A DNA stretch of 64,000 bases from Oncomelania hupensis (GCA_036898135.1 CM072516.1:60270240-60334239); one strand, 5' to 3'; positions 47,846 to 58,120 are shown, counted from the stretch's first letter. Notes: a model not told the origin generated them from the letters alone. Made by a program: numbers and translations.

Positions 47846-48402
47846 CAAGAGCCGAGATTTAAACCCAGCACAGTTTAAGCTTTAGCCTTGTTTAGTCAGT
47901 GTAAACTTAGAAGGTTAATGTTAGCCTGAAGCAGACGACAGAAGTTGTTCTATGGTACACACTTCTTATGCTGACGATAGCCCAGTAGGCAGTGACATTA
48001 TCCAGCCTACGTTAGAGCTCATCGATTTTACAGCCAATCAGAACACAGCTAGCTTAGGGAGACCAGTTCTGCCTGGTTCAAGCAGAGAGGTAGAAGATTC
48101 ATTCTGCATTTAAACGGCGAGCAGTACACAGTTACGCTCTGACAGAAAATCTCTCCACTGACAGAATAGGGAAGCAGGGTTTTGTTGAAATTTCTAATTC
48201 AATCAAGTTAGCCACGGCCTGACATTGTCAAACAGATGAGCAGGCATTGTATCGTGAGCCCAACTAGGCGAAAGACAAGAACAAGTCGTCGCTGAACGTT
48301 GGTCTGCATATGCATCTAACGCACTGAGCAACGAGAGCCCACCAGTCTAGCCACAAGGAGCAGAATCGACCCCAACACAGCTTATCAAGGAAGCAACCGA
48401 GG

Positions 48403-48469
48403 GGTGGCCTCGTGGCGCAGTGGATAAGTAGCCGGTTTCCTATGCCGAAGGTCGCGGGTTCGATTCCCG
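48403..48469 (+). repeat. tRNA-Arg-like SINE head, truncated at duplication junction
   Basis: GGCCTCGTGGCGCAGTGGATAAG and GGTCGCGGGTTCGATTCCCG are present, but the acceptor 3' strand is replaced by RTE-derived sequence at the junction. Compare the intact head at 49592-49663. Confidence 0.8.
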
Positions 48470-49591
48470 TGCCTTGCGTGATGGTCTTTGCAAGGCCTTA
48501 TGATCTGAAGAGGTGGCCATACCATCGGAGTTTCTGTTTCTTCACCACTGTTGATTGATTGATTGATTGATTGTTGCTTTAGGTCCAGCGGACTCTTCCG
48601 AGCCAAATCAGGACCGGACAAACCCCGATCCGCATAAAAGATCCGCTGAAACACTTCACCACTATGAGCAGGTCATCGCGTTGTCCAATGGTTTGTGTGA
48701 TGGTCTGTCAAACCCACCTTTTAGCCATTCCTCCTTTTTTTAAGCTTTAAATAATTTCCTCAAAAATGACTACACGAATGAATACATACACTTCCTTAAA
48801 TGATATGAGGAGATGGAAGGAATGAGCAGAGGGGATATTGAAAAACTATAGATGCCTCTCCATCCCAATTGTTATTCATCAGTGGGGATGCCAAAACGAG
48901 TAGTCAGTAATATGTATAATGCATATATTATAGCAAAATGAATGTATAATGAGGTATATACTATAGCAAAATGAATGTATAATGCGGTATATATTATAGC
49001 AAAATGAATGTATAATGCGGTATATATTTGTAACAAGAGCCGAGATTTAAACCCAGCACAGTTTAAGCTTTAGCCTTGTTTAGTCAGTGTAAACTTAGAA
49101 GGTTAATGTTAGCCTGAAGCAGACGACAGAAGTTGTTCTATGGTACACACTTCTTATGCTGACGATAGCCCAGTAGGCAGTGACATCATCCAGCCTACGT
49201 TAGAGCTCATCGATTTTACAGCCAATCAGAACACAGCTAGCTTAGGGAGACCAATTCTGCCTGGTTCAAGCAGAGAGGTAGAAGATTCATTCTGCATTCA
49301 AACGGCGAGCAGTACACAGTTACGCTCTGACAGAAAATCTCTCCACTGACAGAATAGGGAAGCAGGGTTTTGTTGAAAATTCTAATTCAATCAAGTTAGC
49401 CATGGCCTGACATTGTCAAACAGATGAGCAGGCATTGTATCGTGAGCCCAACTAGGCGAAAGACAAGAACAAGTCGTCGCTGAACGTTGGTCTGCAGAGG
49501 CATCTAACGCACTGAGCAACGAGAGCCCACCAGTCTAGCCACAAGGAGCAGAATCGACCCCAACACAGCTTATCAAGGAAGCAACCGAGGG

Positions 49592-49970
49592 GTGGCCTCG
49601 TGGCGCAGTGGATAAGTCGCCGGTTTCCTATGCCGAAGGTCGCGGGTTCGATTCCCGCAAGGGGCGAACGTATGTGATTTAGGTACGAGACTATTGAGGT
49701 CACTGAGGGTTTTCTCCGGGCACTCCGGTTTACTCCCTCCCTTCAATAATGGTACAGGACGCAGTCAATATAAAAATTTCAAAAATAAAAATTCGATTTT
49801 CTTTCCGTTTTCTAATAGCGATCTCCCTGCCTTTACACCACCTGTTTGAGTGAGTGATGGATGTGTGTTTGGTGTGTGTGAGGGTGGATGAGACAGGTGA
49901 GCGTGTATGTTGGTATAGATCGCCGCGCTTTGAGCCTGAATGATTTGGGGAAAGGCGCGTAGAGCATCCT

Positions 49971-50003
<33 letters not shown>
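49592..50003 (+). mobile_element. tRNA-Arg-derived SINE with (ATT)n tail
   Basis: The head at 49592-49663 folds like tRNA-Arg(CCT): A box TGGCGCAGTGGATAAG, anticodon loop TTCCTAT, B box GGTTCGATTCC, acceptor partly paired (GGCCTCG with CAAGGGGC). The body has TTTTCTCCGGGCACTCCGGTTT, a block seen in many invertebrate SINEs. The end is GCGCTTTGAGCC...AAAGGCGCGTAGAGC followed by (ATT)n. The tail and body argue for a SINE rather than a tRNA gene. Confidence 0.75.
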
Positions 50004-50005
<2 letters not shown>

Positions 50006-50671
50006 CCACCTCATTGAAGTATCAGATAAGTGCAGATCGAAGCCGTGCACCAAATCTGTATAAACGGACCACAGTAGTCCACTCTTCCAGAACTCTGACC
50101 ATTACACACTGACTCAACCAAAGCTTTTTAGGTTTTGAGGTTAGTTCAGCCAGGCTACTATAAATAGCTTCGCCGGTGCTTCTTTCCTTTCCTTTCACTG
50201 GAAGGGAGGGTGTAGGCAAGCTATAAATAGCCCGCAGCCAGCAACATGGGGGGGAACCAAAGAGTGCTGCTCACATAGGCATTGAGTTGGTGTGATTAGG
50301 GCAGAAAGTATCCAGTGTCCGATGATGATAAAGTAGCTGCCTAGACCTATCAAGAGCAGTGACATTTGAACTTTTAGGTTAGTTTCGTACTTCGAAGATC
50401 GTGTATAGAGTAGAGGAAATAAATGTGTGATATTTACTGTTATCAAGTGGCTGGACTTTCTATGTTTCATAGCCAAGTGAGAGCTAGTGTGACAGTGATC
50501 TTTTTACCATTTTTCTATCTCTTTACCCCAGCCTAAACACAGACCGAGCTAAACAAATAAATGGATTAAGTTAAGTCACAGGGAGATTACTAGCGATCCC
50601 CATAGACTAAAGACTAGTGGGTAATAGCATTCCATTGTGCAGAGCCCAGCAACAATAGACCCACCGTCACA
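50004..50671 (-). mobile_element. LTR fragment (family 1), inverted, with MITE inside
   Basis: On the minus strand it starts TGTGACGGTGGGTC...GGGCTCTGCACAATGGAAT, matching the 5' part of the LTR at 39773. It continues through TATCAAGTGGCTGGACT-like and GTGGACTACTGTGGTCCG blocks before truncation near 50004. The 190-bp MITE interrupts it. Confidence 0.75.
50105..50294. mobile_element. 190-bp MITE copy 2 (CACAC termini, 4-bp TSD)
   Basis: Starts CACACTGACTCAACC, ends ATTGAGTTGGTGTG, and is flanked by ATTA (50101-50104 and 50295-50298). It is homologous in inverted orientation to 42585-42776. Two insertions with different 4-bp duplications establish the target-duplication length of the family. 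Confidence 0.88.
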
Positions 50672-50822
50672 ATATTATAGCAAAATAATTGTATAATGAG
50701 GTACATATTATAACAAACTGAATGTATAATGCGGTATATATTATAGCAAAATGAAAGTGCCCAATACTCGGACCGACACGGGTGAACGCATTTGATCCAA
50801 CAATCTCACCCTCTATTCATAC

Positions 50823-50924
50823 CTTCAAAGTCACAGCTACCGTCGGCCCTGTTGCAGACACCTTTGACACACCGACTGTCGCAAGTAAAGTTGCACCGCA
50901 CACCGTATTTACCTAATGGGCAGA
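50823..50924 (-). CDS. EGF-like exon b (102 bp, phase 1-1)
   Basis: Minus strand, acceptor GGCATTACAG, donor GAAG|GTATGAA. It encodes (V)[18 protein letters not shown], then VKGVCNRADGSCDFEG. It is almost identical to exon a, and both flanks are shared for hundreds of bases, so the two arose by recent duplication of the genomic block. Confidence 0.86.
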
Positions 50925-51047
50925 CTGTAATGCCACCACAATATAATCATTATCACACCATAAGCATCATAGACATCATCATCACCTCCATTATTGCAGT
51001 CCGCTGGACCTTGTAAGAAATGAATAACTAACTATTATCATCGTCAG

Positions 51048-51078
<31 letters not shown>

Positions 51079-51246
51079 GTCATCAAGCCCATCATCATCA
51101 TGCAATACATCTTTATTGTCCAACTTTTACATTAGACATAAAAGCGGGAAAAATTAATGCCTTTGACATTGAGCGCAAACTTTGCATAAAATAGTAAATA
51201 AACAAAACTGCGTACAACAGCCATATTACCATATGCTCAGCTGGAA

Positions 51247-51248
<2 letters not shown>

Positions 51249-51326
<78 letters not shown>

Positions 51327-51327
51327 G
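51249..51327. repeat. (CT)n microsatellite
   Basis: Long dinucleotide tract. The corresponding tract at 55521-55614 belongs to the paralogous block. Confidence 0.95.
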
Positions 51328-51672
51328 CCTTTATCCTTACTGACACATCCACATACACCCCCACATTAAATAATCTGTAAATACATAATAAATATACACA
51401 ATAATAACATAATGATAATCAAGTTCACGTGCTAATGCACACACTCATATACATAATGAATAAATAATAAATACATAGAATATACGTGTATCCATATGCA
51501 TTAATGCAGATTAATCAACATTCATTAAATTGAACACATTCATAATATAGGCTTAACCCATCATATGCCACCTGCACTAAAAAGACCATCAACTCATTAA
51601 AAGTGATAAGTATGACTAGAACATCTAAGAAAAGAGTACATAAAATCATCAAAATAAATATGACCGTTGAGA

Positions 51673-53511
51673 TTTCCTATCCTATCCTATCCCGTAACTC
51701 AGAGGTCGTAGGAGCACCACTGATGATCGTTTAACCAGCGTACTCCATCTTTCTCTGTCCTCAGAAACCCTGATGGCTTCGCTCAGTGTCAAACCAGTCC
51801 ATTCTCGAATGTTGTCCTCCCTCCTCGTTTTCGGTCTCTCTCTTCTTCTATCTCCTTGCACTGTGCCTTGCAGGATGGTCTTTGAAAGGCCTGATGATCT
51901 GGTGACGTGGCCCTACCATCGGAGTTTCCGTTTCTTCACCACTGTGAACAGGTCATCGTGTTGTCCAATGGCTTGTGTGATGGTCTGTCGGACTTCGTTG
52001 TTGGTAATGTGCTGGGTATAGGAATTTCCCAGAAGTTTTCTGTAACATCTCATCTCCATACTTTGTATTCTTCGTTGTAGATCTGCTGTGAGGGTCCCTA
52101 TTTCGCAAGCATATAGGAGCTCAGCAGTCTTACCTTGGAATGTAGACTGATGGTCCTTTCTTCTTCCAAATGGGTTTCAACCTTGCCAGGGCAGCAGTTG
52201 TTTGTGCGATCCTGGAGAGGACTTCCTGTCGGGACCCATTGACTGATACAATGGCTCCTAAATATTTGAAGCTATGCACAGTGTTGAGGGATTGGCCTTA
52301 TACTTTGATGTCCGTGTTGATGCCATTGGTGTTGTTGGTTATCATTTTGGTCTTCTCTGCACTTATTTCCATTCCATAGCCTCTGGAGGTGGTGTCAAGC
52401 CTCTGTACCAGCTGTTCAAGTTCGTTTTCCTCTCCAGCCAATCCATCAATGTCATCCGCAAAACGAAGGTTGGAGATTGCTCTACCCCGTATGCTGACTG
52501 TGCCTTCGTGATCTGCAAGGACATCTGACATGATGTGCTCTAGGAAGATGATGAAGATAGTTGTAGAGAGTAGGCATCCTTGACACACACCGATTGTTGT
52601 TCTGAACCAGTTTCTGATGGCGCTGTTATGGAGGACTGCACTGGTAGCCTTGACTTTCAGGCTTTTGATGACTTCAATAATTTTAGGGCTGATGTTGTAC
52701 ACTCTCATGGTTGCCCATAGAGCTGCATGCCAGACTCGGTCAAACGCCTTCTTGAAGTCTACGAACACATGATATAGATGTTGTTGGTGCTATACCTATT
52801 TCTCGCAGATTATTCTGAGGTTGAAAATATGTTCAGTGGTACTTCGCCCTGCTCTGAATCCTGCTTATTCTTCAGAGATGACTTGTTTAGCTTGTGGTTT
52901 CAACCTGTTGAGTATTATTTTCAGGAGGACCTTGCTGAAACGGCTGATGAGGCTGATGGTGCGCTAATTTTCACTCTCCTGAGGGTTATCTTCTTTGAAA
53001 GAATGATGACAAGTGACTGGGTCCATGGTGTAGGCCACTCCCCACTCTGCCAGATCTTGTTACAGATAATGGTAAAGGCGTCAATCATCGATCCTCCTCC
53101 TGCTTGAAGCAGTTCCGCGGGTATGTTGTCCACTCCCGCTGACTTCGCTTTCTTCAGCGATTGCACTCCTGCCTAAACTTCTTCTCGGAGAATTGGGAGG
53201 ATTTCTTCTTCTTCTCTGTTCTGGGGACATGTTAGAACCGATGGGTCTCCGTTGGGTGTGTGGTTGTAAAGGTCAGAGCAGTACTCTGTCCATCTGTCCA
53301 AAACTTCTTGTTCTTCTGTAAGGCATATATGCCAGACTTGCTTAGGATCGTGGAGACTTTGGGCTGTTACACTAGTCAGCCGTTTCAGTCTGGTAGGCCT
53401 TCTTGCTGTTGTTCTTGTTCAGACTGTTCTCTAGTTCCTGGTATTGATCTTCTATCCAGTTCTTCTTTGCTGTGCGCATGCCTTTTCGGATGACACTGTA
53501 GATTTTTCGAT
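51673..53511 (-). mobile_element. RTE-like non-LTR retrotransposon, 5'-truncated (copy F)
   Basis: 3' tail of TATCC units (plus strand) at 51676-51693 and 5' truncation at about 53511. The RT frames 53166-52921 (KSAGVDNIPAELLQAGG) and 52768-52298 (VFVDFKKAFDRVWH, then LRFADDIDGLAGE) are broken by frame changes. A deletion near 52110 removes part of the C-terminal region found in copy D. Confidence 0.88.
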
Positions 53512-53676
53512 AGTCAACGGCCAGGATGGAGGAACCTCATGTTATTACAGGTTCAACGACCACGTGCTCGGTGTCAAGGCCAGCCGCATTGTATTCATGG
53601 ATATCGGATGTTGCCAACAGCCTGGAGAAGATTGGTCCCTGCCAGGTCTTTCCTGCCCAAGACACACTGCATGATG
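53512..53676 (+). repeat. Unclassified repeat with conserved open frame, copy 1
   Basis: The plus-strand frame reads GGTSCYYRFNDHVLGVKAS, then IVFMDIGCCQQPGEDW and LPGLSCPRHTA, and ends at a stop near 53674. The same peptide, with about a dozen substitutions, is on the minus strand at 56820-56990. Conserved protein reading in two copies suggests a coding origin. I do not recognise it. Confidence 0.45.
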
Positions 53677-53975
53677 TTAAGATTTTAGTTAAACATTAAA
53701 ACCGGCTTGGATGACTAGGTTACAGGGTTAGCCAGTGTTGAAGACTGAGATCACATTAGGGATGAAAGAGTTCTTGTGTAATGTTTTCCTTAGCGAACGG
53801 CATCCTGAAGCCTTCTCCCTGATGGCAAGTACTGAAAACAATGATTCAAGGACTGGGAGGTGTCCCATATGATGTGATTTGATTTTCCTAATGGCTGCGA
53901 CGTATAGTTCACTCAGCTGCTTCTGTTGGATGCCAGTTATTTTGCCGCCACGTTCACCATCCTATTCAAGCGTGA
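53677..53975 (-). mobile_element. CR1/L2-type LINE 3' end, copy 1
   Basis: Matches 55985-56030 plus 56621-56760, the same sequence interrupted there by a solo LTR. The minus strand of that copy encodes the LPSGRRLR...KNSFI RT C-terminus, which identifies both. This copy carries several frame breaks. Confidence 0.65.
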
Positions 53976-53982
53976 TTTCTCC

Positions 53983-54380
53983 CTATCCTATCCTATCCTG
54001 TCCCGTAACCCGGAGGTCGTAGGGGCACCACAGATGATCGTTTAACCAGCGTACTCCATCTTTCTCTGTCCTCAGCAGCCCTTATGGCTTTGCTCAGTGT
54101 CAAACCAGTCCATTCTCGAATGTTGTCCTCCCACCTCTTTTTCGGTCTCCCTCTTCTTCTACCTCCTTGCACTGTGTCTTGCAGAATGGTCTTTGCAAGG
54201 CCTGATGATCTGGTGACGTGGCCATACCATCGGAGTTTCCGTTTCTTCACCACTGTGAACAGGTCATCGTGTTGTCCAATGGCTTGTGTGATGGTCTGGC
54301 GGACTTCGTCGTTAGTGTTGTGTTGGGTATAGGAAATGCCCAGAAGTCTTCTGTAGCACCTCATCTCCATGCTTTGTATT
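53983..54380 (-). mobile_element. RTE-like 3' fragment (copy G)
   Basis: The minus strand encodes KLRWYGHVTRSSGLAKTILQ and GRPKKRWEDNIREWTGL in one open frame (54409-53993) and ends in TATCC-type tail units at 53983-53997. It is 5'-truncated near 54380. Confidence 0.88.
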
Positions 54381-54605
54381 ATATAATAATCATCGTCTGT
54401 CAATCCCACCTTTTAGCCTTTACTCTTTCTTTAGGCTTTAGACAATTGCATCAAAAATGACTACACGAATGTATACATATCCACTTCCTTAAATGATATG
54501 AGGAGATGGAGGGAATGAGCGGAGTGGATATTGGAATACTATAGACCCCAATCCATCCCAATTTTTATTCTATCAGTGGGGATGCCAAAACGAGTAGTCG
54601 GTAAT

Positions 54606-54918
54606 ATGTATAATGCGGTATATATTATAGTAAAATGAATGTATAATGCGGTATATATTATAGCTAAATGAATGTATAATGCGGTATATATTATAGCAAA
54701 ATGAATTTATAATGCGGTGTAGATATTATATCAAAATGAATGTAGCGGTATTTATTATATCAAAATGAATGTATAATGCGGTATATATTATAGCAAAATG
54801 AATGTATTATAGCAAAATTAATGTATAATGCGGCATACATTATAGCAAAATGAATGTAATGCGGTATATATTATAGCAAAATGAATGTATAATGCGGTAT
54901 ATAATATAGCAAAATGAA
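54606..54918. repeat. 33-bp minisatellite, largest array
   Basis: About nine to ten units of TGTATAATGCGGTATATATTATAGCAAAATGAA with several 3-20 bp deletions. It lies just inside the intron that follows EGF exon a on the minus strand. The homologous smaller array has the same position relative to exon b. Confidence 0.9.
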
Positions 54919-54985
54919 AGTGCCCAATACGCGGACCGACACGGGTGAACGCATTTGATCCAACAATCTCACCCTCTAGTCATAC

Positions 54986-55087
54986 CTTCAAAGTCACAGC
55001 TACCGTCGGCCCTGTTGCAGACACCTTTCACACACAGACTGTCGCAAGTAAAGTTGCACCACACACCGTATTTACCAAATGGGCAGA
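54986..55087 (-). CDS. EGF-like exon a (102 bp, phase 1-1)
   Basis: Minus strand, acceptor GGCATTACAG, donor GAAG|GTATGAC. It encodes (V)[18 protein letters not shown], then VKGVCNRADGSCDFEG. It is the most upstream of the four homologous exons in transcriptional order. Exons 5' of it are not visible before the Maverick element, so the gene's start is outside the window or lost. Confidence 0.86.
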
Positions 55088-55516
55088 CTGTAATGCCACC
55101 ACAATATAATCATTATCACACCATAAACATCATCGACATCATCATCATCACAACCATTATTGCAGTCCATTGGACCCTGTAAGAAATGATTAACTAACTA
55201 ACCATTATCATCTTCATCATCATCATCACCAAGCCCATCATCACCATACAATACAATACATTTTTATTGTCCAACTTTCACACTATACATAAAAGCGTGA
55301 AAATGAATAACTAACCATTATCATCTTCATCATCATCATTATCATCACCAAGCCCATCATCATCATACAATACAATACATCTTTATTGTCCAACTTTTAC
55401 ACTATACATAAAAGCATGGAAATGCCCTTGGCATTGAGCGCAAACTTTGCATAAAATAGTAAATAAACAAAACAATGCGCACAACAGTCATACCATATGG
55501 CTCAGCTGGAAATATA

Positions 55517-55518
<2 letters not shown>

Positions 55519-55615
<97 letters not shown>

Positions 55616-55616
55616 T
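55519..55616. repeat. (CT)n microsatellite
   Basis: Uninterrupted over most of its length. The Ser-Leu frames are artefacts. Confidence 0.95.
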
Positions 55617-56034
55617 GCCTTTATCCTTGCTGACACATCCACACACACCCACATATATACATACACATTAAATAATACATCAATACAATGTATAAGTATA
55701 TACATATTAAATACACACAATAATAACACAATGATAATCAAGTTTAAATTAACTTGCTCACACACACGCTCATATACATAAAGAATATATAATAAATACA
55801 TAGAATATACGTGTATCCATATGCATTACTGCAGATTAATCAACATTCATTAAATTGAACACAATCATAATATAGGCTTAACGCATCATATGCCACCTGC
55901 ACTAAAAAGACCATCAACTCATTAAAAGTGATAAGTATGACTAGAACATCTAAAAAAAAGAGTGCATAAAATCATCAAAATAAATATGACCATTAAGATT
56001 TCAGTTAAACATTAAAACCGGCTTGGATGACTAG

Positions 56035-56615
56035 TGTTACGTTGAAACCCGCGCGATAGATCTGATCGTGGTTTTTTTTTTCAAAGCATGCAATAATAGA
56101 GTGTATTTATCTTTGATTTGATTTTGCGTTGTTAAAAGAAGCTTTGTATAACGTTGGTAGTTTTAGTTGATCGATATTATTTGAGAATTTTCTAGAGTTG
56201 GTTGTTTACTATCCATCGAAGCTTCGCGATAAATGTAGTAACAGGTGAGAAGTTCTTTTATGATGAAGAATGTTGTATGACGTAAGACAGTGATGACGAA
56301 GTTTAGTTTGATTGGTTGTGGTGCGTCACGCTGGAGTGTTCTAAATTTTTCTGGAGTATAGAGAGACTATATATGTTCCGCACTGTTTCGAGAGAGGGTT
56401 GAAAAAGTTGAAAGTTGTAAAAAGTGGGAAAAAGCGATTGTATGCAGTTGTTCATGTTCGCTGAATAAAGTTGGAAAACTTTATACGACGACTTCTGCCT
56501 TGTTGTTGAGTGGACAGGTTGCGTGGATAAACGAATCCGAGTTACACTTATCAGGATTTCAGCATTGAGGCTGAATCCACTACTGACAGAAACAAAACCA
56601 ACATCGAGTGTAACA
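56035..56615 (+). mobile_element. Solo LTR (family 2), copy 2
   Basis: 581 bp, TGTTACGTTGAAA...CGAGTGTAACA, with the duplication ACTAG (56030-56034 and 56616-56620). It interrupts a CR1/L2-type 3' end whose uninterrupted relative at 53677 shows the empty site. GCTGAATAAAGTTGG is a likely polyadenylation signal. Confidence 0.9.
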
Positions 56616-56620
56616 ACTAG

Positions 56621-56790
56621 GTTACAGGGTTAGCCAGTGTTGAGGTCTGAGATCACATTATGGATGAAAGAGTTCTTGTGTAATTTTTTTTTATTAGCGA
56701 ACGTCATCCGAAGCCTTCTCCCTGATGGCAAGTACTGAAAACAATGATTCCGGGTGACGACCGATCCGGCATAGAATGAATGGTTCTTTT
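56621..56790 (-). mobile_element. CR1/L2-type LINE 3' end, copy 2
   Basis: The minus strand encodes YLPSGRRLRMTFANKKKLHK, then NSFIHNVISDLN, the C-terminal block of CR1/L2-type reverse transcriptases. Its 3' remainder lies beyond the solo LTR at 55985-56030. Confidence 0.75.
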
Positions 56791-57058
56791 CACCATGTGG
56801 TGTTTCTTGGGCAAGAAAGACCTGGCAGGGCCCAATCTTCTCCAGGCTGTTGGCCACAGCCGAAATCCACGAATACAGTGTGGCTCGCCTTGGCCCCGAG
56901 CACGTGGCCGTTGAACCTGTAGTAACGCGAGGTTCCTCCGCCCTGGCCGGTGACTTCTGTGTAGAAGATTTCGCCCAGCGATGCCGTGCTCACATCACCC
57001 CTGTTAGTCGCCTCTTACGACACGCCGGGAAACGTTGGGTCTATTTAGTGCCCGAACC
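56791..57058 (-). repeat. Unclassified repeat with conserved open frame, copy 2
   Basis: Minus-strand frame GEIFYTEVTGQGGGTSRYYR, then NGHVLGAKASHTVFVDFG and QQPGEDWALPGLSCPR. The other strand is also open (56850-57371). It pairs with 53512-53676, where the orientation relative to the LINE end is reversed. Confidence 0.45.
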
Positions 57059-57152
57059 CAAAATGAGTAGTGTTGCAAATTTCCCTCCAATTGTGGCTTG
57101 GGATATTTCTGCCACCTCCGGGTCTTGCAGTTTGTCCAGGTCGAACTTCATC
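57059..57152 (-). mobile_element. RTE-like fragment
   Basis: About 90 bp, TGAGTAGTGTTGCAAATTTC through GGGTCTTGCAGTTTGTCCAG, matching 43718-43805 of copy D between its EN and RT domains. Confidence 0.75.
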
Positions 57153-57392
57153 AATAACAGTGATTTGATTTTGATACTTTACTGTCCATTTTTATCGGGA
57201 AATGCTGGGGCCGCCTCCCTTGTGGAAGGCGTAGTCGCACCTGTGGCGCGCACAAATCGAACTTACTTAATGTTTGTGTTTGAAATTTTGCTGGGGGGTG
57301 GGGGTTGGGGGGGGGGGGCAAACCGGAGTACTCGGATAAAAACCCCGAGACGGTGCCCTGGTCGAAAGTAAATAACATTCGGAGATTAATAA

Positions 57393-57496
57393 CGCCCAGA
57401 GCCGGGATCGATCCCACTCCTGTCAGGCTCCATTGGTTTCTAGCCTGTGGACAAGGCAAGTTAGTCCCGCCTTAGACCACCCAGCCACAACGCTCG
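57393..57496 (-). repeat. tRNA-derived SINE head (Leu-like), minus strand
   Basis: Second copy of the segment at 8795-8905, with GTGGCTGGGTGGTCTAAGGC and GGGATCGATCC boxes. Confidence 0.55.
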
Positions 57497-57502
57497 CTTA
57501 GT

Positions 57503-57612
57503 GCCAAGATCTTTAAAATTGCTGACCTGTTCTATCGCCTTATTATTAATAATGATAGGTGTGTTGCATGGGGTTCTCCTATTGTCCAAAATAAGTTCAT
57601 TTTATCATCATC
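57503..57612 (-). mobile_element. LINE reverse transcriptase fragment (CR1/L2/Rex type)
   Basis: The minus-strand frame reads ELILDNRRTPCNTPIIINN, then KAIEQVSNFKDLGT, the RT segment that follows the catalytic box in CR1/L2/Rex-type elements. It is the last recognisable host-type repeat before the Maverick element. Confidence 0.65.
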
Positions 57613-57849
57613 ATTGTTATACATACAATAAGATAGAGATAGCAATAATGGGCTCTGAACCCCAAAGCTCATAGAGTTACTAAAGGAGGCCTTTTATTGC
57701 AATTTATGGCTGTTTTATGAGCTTTTTAAAAAGCGCTCCAAACACTCTGGGAATCCGCAATTTGCTAAATATAATATATATTCGTATATCTTGCGTCTTT
57801 GGTTAAAACAAAAAAAATTACAACCCTTCTACATTATGGTTGTATAACA
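57613..57849. other. Likely left edge of the Maverick element (boundary not resolved)
   Basis: No coding frame. The left terminal inverted repeat should lie in this stretch, but its partner is outside the window, so its limits and the usual 6-bp target duplication cannot be confirmed. Confidence 0.35.
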
Positions 57850-58086
57850 TTACACATTAATATCTGCTGGAATGATCTTTTGTTTAACAAGATAGTCCCG
57901 AGTAAATAACGATAATGAAAAGATACCAACCAGTTTACCAGCATCTGAAAGATCCATTTTTCCTAATTCAATAGGTTTTATTTTTAAAAGAGATTTTGCA
58001 ATCATAGCATAAGCTGTATTTAAGCCCACTAAGACAACACTATGGTATCCAAGATTAACAATTGTTTGTTCATATGGTACACTCAT
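57850..58086 (-). CDS. Maverick small hydrophobic protein (78 aa)
   Basis: An ATG preceded by an A-run starts 78 codons. Residues 10-35 (NLGYHSVVLVGLNTAYAMIA) are hydrophobic and a second weak hydrophobic segment, LVGIFSLSLF, lies near 50-60. The C-terminus FTRDYLVKQKIIPADI is charged. It looks like a small membrane protein of the virion or infected cell. The function is not known to me. It is the leftmost gene of the element and belongs to a minus-strand trio. Confidence 0.7.
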   Translation of the reverse strand: MSVPYEQTIVNLGYHSVVLVGLNTAYAMIAKSLLKIKPIELGKMDLSDAGKLVGIFSLSLFTRDYLVKQKIIPADINV

Positions 58087-58120
58087 TTTTTATATATAAT
58101 AAAAAAATAATAATAAATTA

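Larger units (their letters stand above)
47281..49657. repeat. Tandem segmental duplication, unit about 1187 bp
   Basis: 47281-48469 and 48468-49657 are nearly identical, with a period of 1187-1188 bp (one extra T in the poly-T near 48740) and only scattered mismatches. The junction joins ...GATTCCCG to TGCCTTGCGTG through a CGTGCC/CCCG microhomology. It cuts the first copy's tRNA-Arg-like SINE head in two. The unit carries part of RTE copy E, a retroposon fragment, the 33-bp minisatellite and the SINE head. Confidence 0.93.

Noticed and set aside
47281..49657. CRISPR-like or satellite array
   Set aside because: Only two long units that share a single junction and transposon content, which is a segmental duplication.
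49592..49663. Functional tRNA-Arg gene
   Set aside because: The fold is plausible, but it is followed by a SINE body and (ATT)n tail, and a duplicated copy is chimeric.
56850..57371. 173-aa plus-strand gene
   Set aside because: It crosses an unclassified repeat, an RTE fragment and a poly-G run. The composition changes abruptly and no domain is recognised.
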